The translations under genes were made by a program, and so were the position numbers. From Struthidea cinerea (Eukaryota; Chordata; Aves; Passeriformes; Corcoracidae): a stretch of DNA of 64,000 bases. A model generated the notes under the pieces. That model had not been told where the DNA came from, did not search any database, and saw only the letters and a list, made by a program, of their open reading frames with translations. The DNA is taken from assembly GCA_013397865.1 (NCBI GenBank), contig VZTI01005243.1:1294677-1358676 (forward strand), read 5' to 3'. Position 1 is the first letter of the stretch; each line of letters opens with the position of its first letter. Positions 1 to 13,140 of the stretch are shown in pieces.

Positions 1-3000
1 CACCACCTTCACCATCTTTTGTGCTTTCAAAGTTAATGTCAAGTGTAGTTTATTTTGATGATAATGACAGTTCTGATCATGACCAGGAATTCTGGGCTTA
101 GGCTGAGTTTCCAGGAGGAAACGTCATTTATTGCAGCAAGTCATAACGAACCCAGTGCAACACACTTATCTGCTGGAGAAATTTTTAAAACTCCAACCAC
201 CCTGGTCTGTTTCAACAAACACTGTGGTATTTTTATATTTATTTTCTTTTAATGCCTAAGTGCTTGTCTAAGCAGAGAGGTACTGTGGTAGTGTAGTGGG
301 CTTGATGGAGGAATTATCTGGTTTCAACATGAGTCTGTCAAAACATAAGCTTGATGTCAGCAATGTGTAGTAAAGCTTAAATAACATTCTACAGTATTTT
401 ACATGGGGTTTGGCTATTCTACTTGAGAAAAAATGCTGATTATTATAACAATGTGAGTATAAATGAAATTTCTTTTGTGCTGTCTCTTCCTTTCAGAGGC
501 GTATTCAGTGAATGCATTTTTATTGTAATTTACTGCTATGATAAGTATGATAACTTACAGTGGGTTGTGATAGCTTTTTACTTTGAGATGTGCTAGGTCT
601 GTGTGTGCATCACAGGAAACAAGATACTGGCAGGAAGCAAAATATCCCCTAAAAAGGACATTTGTTTGAATAACTTCACAGTAGTTTTTTTTTCCCATTG
701 GTAACTTTTGCCATAGTGCTCTGGCACCACTATGTTATGCCATTTGACATGCAAAACTATTTCTCACAGTGATTAATAGGTTTTATGGCCAGGAAAACAC
801 CATACTGAATATCTTAGCCATAGAGAAGAAGGTCCAGCTAGCAACAGTTAATTGTGGCCTTTTTTTGATGGCCTGGGATAACATCTCCTTCCTGAAACCT
901 GCCATCTTGAGCCATTGTGTTTTCTGGAAGTTGTAGCTGAAGTGCGATGTATTTGTTGTGCAGAGGTAATGATAGACTCTGTATCTAACCAGGAAGTAAA
1001 TCTGCCATTTACTGGCTTCCAAAACAAATACAGGGAAAAAAATCTTTCTCATAAACAGAGAAACCCACGGCTTTATTTCTTTGATTAAAATGCAAAAAAA
1101 GCTTTGTCTAAACTAGCACCAGCCACATGTTATGTCATCCTGTGATATATTTTAGGAAGTGGAGTGCATTATGCTACCATTTCAGGTATAACTTCTCATG
1201 TACAAACTATTTTGTTAGCGTTTTCTCAAGTAACTTATGTGGAAAAGTGAATTAGAAACTTTTTTCTTATTTTTTTTGTTTTGAAGTTTGGTCTCCAAGA
1301 TGCCATTCTTCGAAGATGAATGCTTTGTACTTTATGCAGAAAAATATGTCATCAGCTTTTAACAAAGGTTGTACCTCCTGTTTCTGTAGAATAAAATTAA
1401 CAAGAATTTGTCTAACATTATAAAAATACTCAGTTATAAATGTTCACTTCTATGTTATTAGTTGTATTTTTTAATACGAAGCACATAGATATTTCCTTTT
1501 CAGCCCTTCTCCTCCTACCCCAGTAGCCTTTAAATTGCAGATATGTTTCTTCAGCACAGTAATTAGTGAAGTTCAGTCATCACTCCTTTTATCATGTGAT
1601 TTTTGTGTGTTTTTTTTAGAAGAATGCATTATTAGAACACTTACACAGGCAGTCTAGCTGCAACAGCCAGGCGGCAATAGCAGTGCCGTTTTTCACAAAG
1701 AAAATGTTGAAAAGGAGCCAAATGTTTGGTGGCAGAGTCTGTTGCTAGGAAATCAAGTTCCTGAGGCGATTAATGACAAAGCAAGCAATAACAAGAAGGC
1801 AGAATTACAGATTTAAAAGAGAGGGAGAAAAAAAAGTGGTTGGTGTTATAATTACCCAAAGAAATCCGTACTCATTAAATTGGCTGTTTTTATGATTGAC
1901 TTTAATTGGAGGTTAGCTCAGATATTTAGCTCCTTTCCCACCCCTTTAAACACACACATGCACATAATCTGTAGAGCTGCAGACTTGTTTTTCTAAGCAT
2001 TGAGAGGAGCTTGCCCTGTAATTTGATCCCCACTGACAGATGCATTTTCTATGCTGCCATTTTGAATTAACCTATTGTGCAACAATTTTCCTCAGCTCTG
2101 TTGAATAAAACATCAAGTCTTATTACCTCAGATGGATTTGATAGAGTAAAAGAATGTACTTCTAGCTGAAGTAGACTATTTGCAATGAGTTCAGTGATTT
2201 GAACTCTGCCAACAAGCCCCAATAATTTGTGATGTATACTTAAAGAATGAAAGAGAGAGGAGCCACGTGGGGGGTCTTTTTGGTTGTATGAAGTTCAAAC
2301 ACAAACCTCGAAGTAATATTGTTGTATGTGCTAAGGTTATGTCCTGAGATCAAACCTTTTTAGATAAAGCATGTTAACTGAGATTTTTTACTATTAAGCA
2401 GATTAGGTTTGAACTGGAGATTCTCTTAGCCCAGTGGTTATCCAAACTGTCAGGCTACTGTGGGAATAGAAAAATAAAAATCAATCCCCCTCTCCTAGAA
2501 GCCCCAATAGTTGGATTTTACCTCTGAGATTTCTTTTGTGAAGAGAAATTTTCCCTTATAAAGTGGAATAAATGATGTTTTACAATTATATTAAATTCCA
2601 AATAATTCTATGATAAGGGGAGAACAGGCTTTCACCTTATTCACTTTTCTGCCCAATTAGAAAAACTTACGCAGTTGGTTCAACAAAATTTTGGCACAGA
2701 AATGGGAAGGCAACTGACCCTGACATTTAAATCCTGTCATGTTTCATTGCTCGTTTCAGGACAATATTCCCTACTTGGAGCAAGTGATAAGTGAGAAAAT
2801 AACCTTTTACAATACCTGTAAGTGAATACACAGAAGCTAACTATAAAAACTAAATGATGCCATAGCTCTCTGAATTGCGAACCAAACAGTGAAACAATAG
2901 AACCGCGTGTATTCTGTCCAGCAAAACCCACATTACTTATCAGATGCCAATGCCAAGCTGTCTGCTTTGTTAAATACCCAGGTTCCCTGAGGCAAGAAGA

Positions 3001-6000
3001 CAGCTGCTATAACTACTATGAAATTTGGTAGCTCAATCTATTTTTGCTACCCTTGGGCTATCAAGCTACTGTTAATTCAGACCACCCCAATTGGTACACT
3101 TTAGGGATTTTTTTCAAAGTGTTTGTAATTAAAATGATAAAACATCATTATTACTCCAAAGATGTTGTGCACGCTTTGTATTTGACAGATACCTACAGAG
3201 ATAAACCCAGCGTGTAATTTTCATTGACATAATGGTTGTGATTGCATTACCCTTTTAAAAGTATATTACTTTTTAAAGGGGGAGGTGGGGAAAAGAAGGG
3301 AAAGGGCATGCTTTTATTTCATTAATAGAATATGTAAATCTATTGAAATACTAAATTGGTCTCTTGGTTGCAAGCTACTTGTCTGCAAAGACTGAATTGG
3401 GCTTTGTAGCAGGCTGGGGAGTGCTGAGAGTTGGTGTTCATCAGGGACAGGGACCTGCTGTGCCACCCACAGCTCACTGCAGAGACCTCTGTTCCCAGGT
3501 GCCTCTGCCTTTAGGGACACTGAGTCTCAAATTGTATGTAAAGTCTGGGTAGACTTAACACACTTATTTAAATGTAAATTAAAAAGGGAAGACTTCATAC
3601 TCTTAAGTGGTGAGGTGAGTCAATTGGAAGGGAAATTTTTACTGTAGCTTCTCTTGCATGTCAGGCTTTATTCGATGCTTTCCTTATGAGAGCATAAGAA
3701 TTTTGTCTGTTACCATGTCAACTTTCTTATAGCAAAATCTCAAAACCAAAGCACCATCAAATCAAGGCATTGGAAGCTCTGAAACAATATTGGTTCTATC
3801 TTGTATTAATTTTTGTTTCAGTACTTCTGTGATAACATTTTAAAAGAATCATTAATTTAAGACTGTTCTAAAGACCAAAACTCAAAATTTGTGTATTTTT
3901 CTAGTTTAACTTGTTTGTTTTGGTTGCTGCCTACCAAAATTTATCATAAATTCATAGTCACCACTCTGTGTACAGTTGCTTGAAATGTGAGGTTCCTCCT
4001 TTCTTGTAAAGGACTTGATCTTATTAGCATGAGGAAATGTTGTAGTCTGCATAACCCTGAAATATGTATTCTTTGTGTCTATGTCATAAACTTTTACATT
4101 AAAAAAAATACAGTCTGCAGCAATTGTGCTCTGTTTTACGTGAAGAAGGTTTATTTTTTAACAGCAAAAACTGTGCATTTGCATAACTTTGGAGCTAAGC
4201 TATTTATGATAGCCCAGTACTTGGTCTGACATGAAAATTACTGTTTCATTCATCGTTTACTTGTGTAATAAGGACAGTGCAGTCATTTAAATACAAAACT
4301 TCTTTTTCTTTTTTTGCAAAAGTTTATGATGAATGATTTACTTTGAAATGAGCATTGAAATGATAACATTTGGGCAAGATACTTCAAAGCCAGTAACTTG
4401 CAGTAAAATTACAGAATGTTTAAACATGCATGCATTTAATGCAAGGGGATTCATATATGCTGCGTCTTATTCTAAAACTTAAACTGTACTGAGGGGCAGT
4501 GATCTTCACTGTAAACTACAGATGCTTTGAAATAACAGGGCTTGCAAGGATAGGAACCTGCAGGCTACTTTCTGATTCTGCAAGAAACAATTACCATTTT
4601 AGAAAGCAAAAATGTTTATATAGCATAGCTAGTCAATGTCCTAAAAGTCTGTGTCAAGAAAATTTTTGTGCTACATTGTGCTTATTAATTGTGTACCTAG
4701 AGTAAAAAAACTATTTCGCAAAAATGCTTCTGCACAGATTTTCAGTGATAACATATTAAACACATAAATAGTATGCCTTGCAGATTGGGCTTTTTACAAC
4801 TTCGTGATAAATTCTTTAGCCCTTTAGGAGGTAGAAGGGGTGAGTGCTGCCAGCTTTGTTTGTTATCAGGTTTATTTGAAATAGGAGTTGACTGATTCCA
4901 AAAGCAGGCTCTGGAAGTTCATTTGAAAGAAGCTACTGAGAAGTTTTTGTGGTGTGGCTTTAATCCTTCTGGTCGTTGGGCTACTGTTCAATCAGCAGTG
5001 CACCAGGTCACCTTCGTAAATGTGCTTCAGACTGTCTGGTTTGGTCAAATGAAAGAAGAGCCTTCTTTTTTCTTTTCTTTTTCCTTTAATTAAGGGTAGA
5101 ATGCTCAAGGAAATACTACATTCTCTGAATAAATAATAAGTGCTGTTTTTGAAGAATTTTTTTAATTTGGAGAAGTGGATGTAAGACACTGTTTCTTTCT
5201 AAGGAATATACAGACCATCATGGTAGCAGGTAGTGCTTGAGTGATAATACATTTTAGCAATATGAACAAGATAAAAATACCAGTACTAATCCTTGCAAAG
5301 GTTTGACTTGAACAAAAGATAAGGGCCTTTAGATTTTGTCCCTAATGGAAGGATTTTGCTGATGCAGCTGCTGTGGAAAACTATCCTGGGGATTTACACT
5401 TCTTTCTGGCATAAGCACCCTAATATGGAGGCACTCTGTAACAGCTGCTGCACCAGCAGAAGTGCTCTCGCTTTCCCAGTCATACTTGCACCAATGTTTC
5501 TATTGGCAGGACTGTGTTGTTTAAGAATAATGTGTTTTTTTCATGTTTCTAAATAATGTAGCTGCTTGAACAAAATAATTTCATAAACGCCTGGCCATAG
5601 TATTCACCATAAATACTCAGACCTCATGGTCCATAAATACTGCAAAGCTCTTCCCAAGTCACAAGATCTCCCATAGGTAGTACGTGGCTAACAATTCTTG
5701 CCCTTGAAGATGTGTAGAAGAGAAGATCTGTCTTGTTACCACTTTTTATGCTAAAGTTACTGAAGTTGTTTTGCAGGATGCCACTGCTCCTAATAGTTTT
5801 TGCTATTGCCAGATGCAATATAACAATACTTTCCTGCAAATTTGAAAATGGTGGGAAACAGCAGTTAACAGTATTTATCATGAAATATGCCTCAGCATAT
5901 GCCTCTGAACATGTCTTTTTAAGACCATATGGAGTATAATTGATGCTGAACAACATTGAGGTGTTTTGTGAAAAGTAAAGGCTAAGCATTATAAAGAGTC

Positions 6001-9000
6001 ATAAAATCTAAAAGAATGAGGCAAGTGTAAGAAATGGGAGAAAGAGGGTGGTAGTGAATACTCTGTCTTGCTCTCTGCATAACCTGAAGTGAGAGACCAA
6101 GTATTTTTCATAGATTTCTCTTCACAGTAGGGTTAAAATAAAGAAATTCAGCAAAACAGTGACAGGTAGTGGACATGGAAGATTGTGTGAGTAATTGGAA
6201 TGAAGCAGAGACAACCTTGTCATCCACTGAGGGCACCCAGGACAATACTGGCATTTATAGCTGTGCATATTGTCATTGATCACAGCAAAGTAAGGTAAGA
6301 ATGAGTTTCTTCCTTAAGTATGAATTTCCTCCGTCCTTTGAGGACTGTAGTCAAAACTAAATACTTTTTATTTGTTTAGTTATTAGGATAACTTATTTCT
6401 AAGAGGAAGAATTCCAATTTAAATTAATAGAGCAATATGCTAAAATTTAAATTCCTTATGATTTTATTGATTTTAATCATGAACTGCAACTGAATGTAGA
6501 AAAAAATTACCAACTATAAGTGATGGAAAATTTTCAACAATATGAGGGATCCAGTTTTCTCTGAAGAAAGAGAGAAATTTTCAGCGAGCGTGCATATAAA
6601 GGATAGCAAGTATTCATTCCCCAGAACCAGTGCTGTCCCTAAGTGCTTCTTTATACTGCTGAGAATGGGCTGAAGAGAGTTTCTGCTGAGGACGGTAGAT
6701 TCTTATCTGCCTAATTGAGCCATCATTTGTTGACATGAGGGAAATCACGTGACCTGCCTTTAATGCATTTCACAGTAACAGCAGAAGTAGGAAATGTAGT
6801 TCATGGAAGGGGAGCAGAAAATGTTAAAATTTTTCAGACTATGGAATATTGTGAAATTTGTATTGCAGCAGAGTCAAACGTTTGAACATTAGAATGGTAA
6901 ATACATTAAATAAAATCATCAGATTCTAATTATCTTGAAAACATTGAATTTCTTTCTGTTATAAAGTCCACAGACCTTCGAAATAAGAACTTAATAAGTT
7001 CGTACTTTTATCAGTATGATGACGAAATTATGTCAGTAAAATTGAAAGGATGTGGCATCTTTCTTTTTTTCGAGCAAAACTGTCATTATAGTAATCTGCC
7101 CAATTGCAGAGTTGGTACCAAATGTTGTACAGTGGTAAAAGTAACAACAGAAAACATCCAATATTATGATTTAGTAGATAGGCATCAGAAAAGGGTATTA
7201 AAAACTGCTGTAATTGGAGGCACATTCTCTGCTTTATTCAGTCACTCTACCGTATCAATTTTATATTAAACTTCAGTCATGCTCCCCAATGAAATGTCCT
7301 ATTTTATAGAATGTAGAATTACAGGCATAACAGTTGTCTTGTTGGGGTTTTTTACAGCACTAGGTTGAATTGATCTCATCTGTAAGAAAAGTTGTTTTCA
7401 ATTTTGTTTTAAAAATACGGGATTACTGACTGCTCTGTTGATAAAGTGACAGCATAGTTGGGAGGAGAGGGGTACAGCAGCAAAACCACTTTAGAATTAT
7501 ATCTAGAAATTAACTGAGATTGATAGCACTGCGGAGACTTCTTTGCTATTGAATAGATAATCTGATTGTGTCTGCTAATTTTCATATCACTAGCAGTCAT
7601 GTCACCACTGACCTGACAGAAAAGAGTATCAGAAGAGTAGTCCAGTCCTTCTACAACTGCAGATCTGTGTAGGAAATCCTCTACACCGAAAATAGTTGGC
7701 AGCTGAATGGGTATTGTATGTGCTTCTCTTGTTTTAGTCTTGTCTAGACATCCACTTGTGGCTGCTCTTGGGATGCGATACTGGACTAGGAAGGACTTTG
7801 AACTAATAATTTACTAATGCAGCTTTTAGGTTCAAAAGATTCATGGCTTGCACCTCTTATTCTTGATTTTTGACCTTGAGTGAGAACTGGAATGGAAACA
7901 ATAATGAAAAGTAAGACAAAAGCATTAGAGGTTAAAAAGAAAAGTATAAATCTTTAGATGTTGGGAAAAAATTCTTCTGGGCATGTTATAATGTAGAGTC
8001 TTTCTCTTTTGCATAAAAAGAATATATGTGCTTTAATGTTTTATTTTCAGAAATACTGCGATAATGTTAATATAGCAGAAAACAGCTTACATGTTGGTGA
8101 ACCATTGTACCGCATTTACTGTGTTTTCCACACTGTTTGAGCTATTGGTTTTAGATTTGGAAATAGATTTTGTTAAGCTATAATTGTTTTAAACTTGTGT
8201 TACCAGTTAGAAAGCAACTCAACAATTAACATCTGCCCTGAAGGCAAATGTTTTAATTCTGATGGTACAATGAAATAATATCTAAGTAAGTAGAAAGTTC
8301 CAGGATGAATTTAGACTTTTACATGTGGAAGACGTGAATTCCATTTTCTTAGCTGTAGGCTATAAATGGCCATAATACCTAAAAAGCTGTAATTGAGTCA
8401 CAGTCAATATATATTTGAGCTGCTGCAGAGTCATCCTTGCCTCCTTGTTTACTCATATAGAGAAATAGTTCAGACCTTTGGACAGAATCCATGATGTTTT
8501 GGTGCTGAGTGACATTTGCCAGGAAGGAAGAGTATTCCCACATTTCTTCCCATTCTCCTCATTTCAGCCCAATTTTACTAGAATGGAGCAAACCTTAGAC
8601 TTTGCTCTTGTTTGCTCTTTTTTACTCATAATATAAATGTATTTGTGCATATGCAACTGATGCATCAGTTGCAATTTGGAAAGTAATTTTCTCCTCCTCC
8701 TAACAATAATTTGGCAGTATTGTTACAGTAAGAGGGGTTTTTTTTCCAGAAATCTAAGCTCAGTCATCATCTTGTCTTTTCAATCCTATTAGTACTGTAT
8801 ATATTATAATTATATATATAGTAATACAATATATGTATTATGTATTATATCTATAAAAGTAGTCACTGACATTTTATTGTAAATAGACACTACTTAATAT
8901 TGCATCAGTTTTACAACACTGTCTTGTCCTCTTGTTACAATTCAGATAAGTTTTCAATTTAACAATAGCTAGGTTTAAAATTAATAGAAAATACATAGCC

Positions 9001-12000
9001 TTCTGTGGAATTTCTGGAAGCTGCTTCCACTGGTAGCTGGAAGACTCTTAAAGCAAGAAAAACAAAATCAAAAAAACTTAATATTATTGTGTTGTTTTGC
9101 TTTTGCCAATTCAAAATGTCGAGTGGAAATCAGTTTCTGGTTTTACTACAGCAAGAAAAGGGGGATGAAGATAATAAGAACCTTGGTTTGTTGATACGGC
9201 TACTGGCAAAAAATTAGTGTTGCAGAGTGACTCATCTGAAGGGCAGCAGTAGCCCACAGCTAAATAAAAAGAAATATCAGTTACTTTGTGTGTACTCTTA
9301 TGTTTTGCTTATGTGCATTAATTATTTTAGTTTAAATAAGATTAAATACTTACTATGACATCAATAAACTAAAAAACTGCGTTATGAATTAGGCAAAATC
9401 TTACACAACAATCCTGTACAGATTATGGCCCAAATCTAGAATGTGTTTATAGTCCTTTCAAGTTGAAAATCTGTAGCTAAGTATGGAATTTTGATGAAAT
9501 GCATGAAGTATGTTAGCTGTAAATTCTCCATGAGTAATATTTGCTTGGAGTTCTGTTTGCCATCACTGATAAGTTTGCCTAGCAATACCCAGAAATTATG
9601 ACTGCCCTGGAATGGATGATGGTTCAAAAACAAGGCTTTTGCAAATTAGGGGGAGTTAATATTTGCCTGATACGACAAATGGGTAAGAAGTTTTAGAGCA
9701 GGCATAAAAGCGGTTCCCAAATTAAAATCTCTTGTTTAAAAACAATGAAAAGCTTTTAGAAATCCTGTGAAACATTCTGAGTTCATCTTCCATGTAATGT
9801 TTATTGCCACAAATGTTTGAGAATATATTATAATAAACTATCCAGTTCTTCCCAGATGTTAAGGATTATTATTAATGACTCATTTGGCTTTGTAATTGCC
9901 ATAAAATTTTTTCATTACCAAAACCTCTGATGAGAAAACAGCTTTCCCAAAATTTCTCAGTACACTGGTTTTTATATTGAACTTTATAGTTTGTTTGTTT
10001 TTCAAAAGCTCTTAGCTTGTAATGTCTGATATGAAGTGGTTTTTTTGTCTAAAATTCATTGTAAAAGGGCACACATATGGTTGATCTGTCTTTGTTTTAT
10101 TTTGTATAGCCTTGCTTGGCATAATGTTTCAGATAATGGAATACCACAGATCCCTCAACCCCCAAATATTTTCTGCTGTTTTGGTAATAATGGGCCAGAA
10201 AAATTGGATTTCATTCTTTTGTCATCTTTACTCCCTCTAACTTGCCACATTAAAAACATTGCTGCCATTTTGCAACAAAATAGTGGATTTTAAGTGTATG
10301 GAAGCAGAGGTCTTATACTGCAAGGATGGTTGGTTTAGTTTCCAGAGATTCTTTTTTTAAATCTCCTTCAAGATAATGTTCTCTATACTTTGTCATTTAT
10401 TTTATAGTTTAATTTGCTTGTGTCACATGGAAGATTTCTGTTGCTTGCGGTAATTTGATGTAAAATATAAAAATTCATCTTGTCATTCTTGGAATCCCTC
10501 CTGCTGATGAGCTGCAGGATTCGGTAGCTCACAGTCACATGGGCCTTTAAAACTGAGTCACAGACCTCATAAATCATCTAAAGAGCTGTAATAGTACAAT
10601 TTGCAGCAGTTGTCAGACATAGGAGGTGTGACTTTTTTTCACAGTATGGAAGGAAATTAAATGAGAAGGGGCAAAGAGCATGTTATAAGGGAGTTTAGAG
10701 TACCATAGGTAATGCTACTCATGTTTTTATTCAACATATTGAAGATACTTTGTTAGGATGTGGGATACCTCATTTGGTTTACAGTGTGGTTTTCCTGAGC
10801 GGGTAACATTGGTTAAGCACAATAAAGCAAACAAATCATTTTCTCCTGACATATGTGGTTAAAGTTCAGTGATTGTTGGCGTTAGGAGCCCCAGACCAGC
10901 ATGGTCGATGTGCCTTGTGCTAATGTGAGTGCCTGTGGTTGGTGGTTCGAATGTAGCAGTAAATCTAAGTGTAATTTTTCTCCAGTTTTGCTCTTACTTT
11001 TGTTATATACATCGTATATCTCTTTTATAAGAGATTATGTGCTAGTAAGATCACCCAAATATTTGATGCATTATGTTGACTATACTGCATAATTGCTAAT
11101 TAAAATTTTATTAAAATTTTATTCAACAGTCATATGTTCATAATGGATATTTGAATTTTTAATATAAATGTTAGTGAGTTTAATAAAAATATAACTTGTC
11201 ATCTGACTCCAGCAAGCTAATCCTAAAAAGGAAAGAAAAAATAATTTCATTTCAGAAAATAAATTTTCAGATACTAGCAAGTCAGATGCAAAATTATGCA
11301 CACTTTCAAGTTGCTGCTTTGTCAAAATGGATTTAGTTAGGGAAATTCCTGTGGATTTAAGTGAATTCTCCCAAGAAGTGCTGTACATGACAGAACTGAA
11401 GAAAACTACTTAACTTGCTATGAAATGCACAACATTTATTATCACTTTCAAAGCTGATATTTCATGTCGTTATAGCTGTTTATGACTGGCTTGAAAGCAG
11501 TTGAATAAGGCTGCTTTCAGAGGTGGCCATGCTGCTCCAGCTGGGATGTAGCAGGAGTATTGGCAGTTGGATTTAGCTGAGTGGGAGTTGTGCTACTTTG
11601 AGCAATGCTTTGTTCAGGAGTACTTTGTGCTCTGATTGATCTTGATAGTTTAAGGTGGTCTCCAAACTTATAGGGACATAGTTTAATACAAATGTTCAGG
11701 CATGGGTTGGACAAAGTTACTGTCATTGATTTTCCTTTTAAGTTCAAAACCAAGAATTAACCTCATTCCCTCTAGTTGCTTTAAATCAGTGCTGTTCATT
11801 ACATAAACTCTTTCCCTTCCTTTTATGCCACTCTCATTACATAATTAAACCTACATAAAGCTGGGGTTTAGATGCTGTTTATTTTCTTTAAAATATTCTC
11901 TTCAACAGAAAAAAATAGAAATATAAATGAGAAATAAAACCATGGAACAAACTAAGAGCAATATTTACAACTCTTGAGTGAGCAGATAGAGTACAGGAAG

Positions 12001-12020
12001 TGCTAAGGGAAGAGTAGGAG
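1..12020. other. AT-rich intron, no gene seen
   Basis: Apart from an AT low-complexity patch near 8.8 kb, I see no recognisable repeat family, exon or RNA gene. The stretch around 1845-1935 contains several TAATTA-like homeodomain core motifs and could be conserved non-coding DNA, but nothing in the sequence alone proves this. Open frames here (for example 121 codons on - at 5624-5989) show no domain. Confidence 0.6.
8791..8857. repeat. AT-rich low-complexity tract
   Basis: Nearly continuous A and T with imperfect TA-dinucleotide runs (tatatatata, tatgtattatgtattat). It is likely a decayed TA microsatellite. TATA-like words here are not evidence of a promoter. Confidence 0.75.
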
Positions 12021-12521
12021 ATCATAGCCATGCTATAGGAAAATATGCACAAAATACCCTCTCAACTTTCAGTAATCTGCAGCTCAAGGTTGTAGGTGCT
12101 AAAAAGCTAGAAGCAGAGAAATTTTTCATCTTTTTCTCAATATTCTGTGAGCAGACTGTCTTTCCTATGTAAACTATTTTAAACAAGGTCACAGTTCCAT
12201 AAACTTCTTGCACTCGCAAGCTGTTTTGCAAGATTGTTATGGCTTCGACTTTGAAAATATTATGGAATAGGTCTCTTAGGACTTGGCCAATCCTCTCAGG
12301 GGGTGGATGGCCGAGGAACCAATTACCTATTGCCACTCAACACACTTTTTGCGATCTATCCTATATAGTAGTCAGAAAATTATTAAAGAAAAGCTTCGGC
12401 TTCCACTGTGCATGAGCCTGGACTCTGTGTCGTTTTCTTTATGCGCCTCAGATGTAACAGCGACACAAGGTCTTCCTCAGCTAGAGGCAGTGGCATGTTG
12501 CTCAAGAGTTCTTGAGATTTA

Positions 12522-12815
12522 TCAGTTTTTTACAAGAAAATGTAAATAATTGATTTTGATCTTCTCCCTTTGTGGCCTCCTGGCGTAACAAGTCGTACGC
12601 TCGAGTCGTGTATGGATGAAGTATAATTTTTTAATTTTGAACTTGCCACACGGTAGTTTTATTGGATGTCCTTTAGTCCCTACAGTATCAGAGACACTGA
12701 GCAATTGTTCTCTGTGTCTTTCCTGAAGCTTGAAGCCGGCTGTGGCTTCTAGAAAGGGATAATTTTGTATGAGGTGGTTCACATGGAGTAAGCAGTTACG
12801 TGAAAGGAGAGTCAC
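12522..12815 (-). mobile_element. Possible decayed LINE ORF2 C-terminus
   Basis: The minus strand has an open frame of 97 codons containing TKGHPIKLPCGKFKIKK. This resembles the T-R-G-H-x-x-K-L segment that follows the reverse transcriptase in CR1/L2-class LINE ORF2 proteins, where it precedes the FFTQRVVNLWNSLP-type stretch. The upstream residues REQLLSVSD also fit the usual spacing. The FFTQ part is not visible in any frame. No 3' LINE tail was found, so this is a suggestion from one short motif. It could be coincidence. Confidence 0.35.
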
Positions 12816-13087
12816 CCCACATGGATCTCATTAGTGTGGGTAGGTTGTGAGGAAACACTTTTAACTTCTGAAGTGGAGTAGGCTAATGTGTCCAAAGGCT
12901 GTAAAGTCCTAAGGCTTGCCTGCAGAAACCAGGAAATAGCAGCATGGTAGTTACTCTGCTGTTAGATGAGTAGTGTTGAATGTACACCACATTGAGGGAG
13001 CTGCATGATGTACTTTCATTCTGAAAACATGGATAAGCTCCAAGTATAGTCTTTCTATGAGTTACCACAAAGTACAAACTATATGGA

Positions 13088-13140
13088 AGATTAGACTTGA
13101 TGATCTTGGAGGTCTTTTTCAACCTTAGTGACTATGATTC
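13088..13140 (+). mobile_element. CR1 LINE 3' end, short fragment
   Basis: The segment beginning ttagacttgatgatcttgg and continuing through aggtct-ttc-aacctta to actatgattc matches the conserved CR1 3' terminal region. A CR1 copy at 61974-62026 in this window has the same order of words. It is only about 50 bp, 5'-truncated as is usual for CR1 retrotransposition, and diverged. Confidence 0.85.

Noticed and set aside
5624..5989. 121-codon minus-strand frame
   Set aside because: Same reasons; a second open frame overlaps it on the other strand.
8791..8857. TATA-like words suggesting a promoter
   Set aside because: Decayed TA-rich low-complexity DNA with no other promoter feature.
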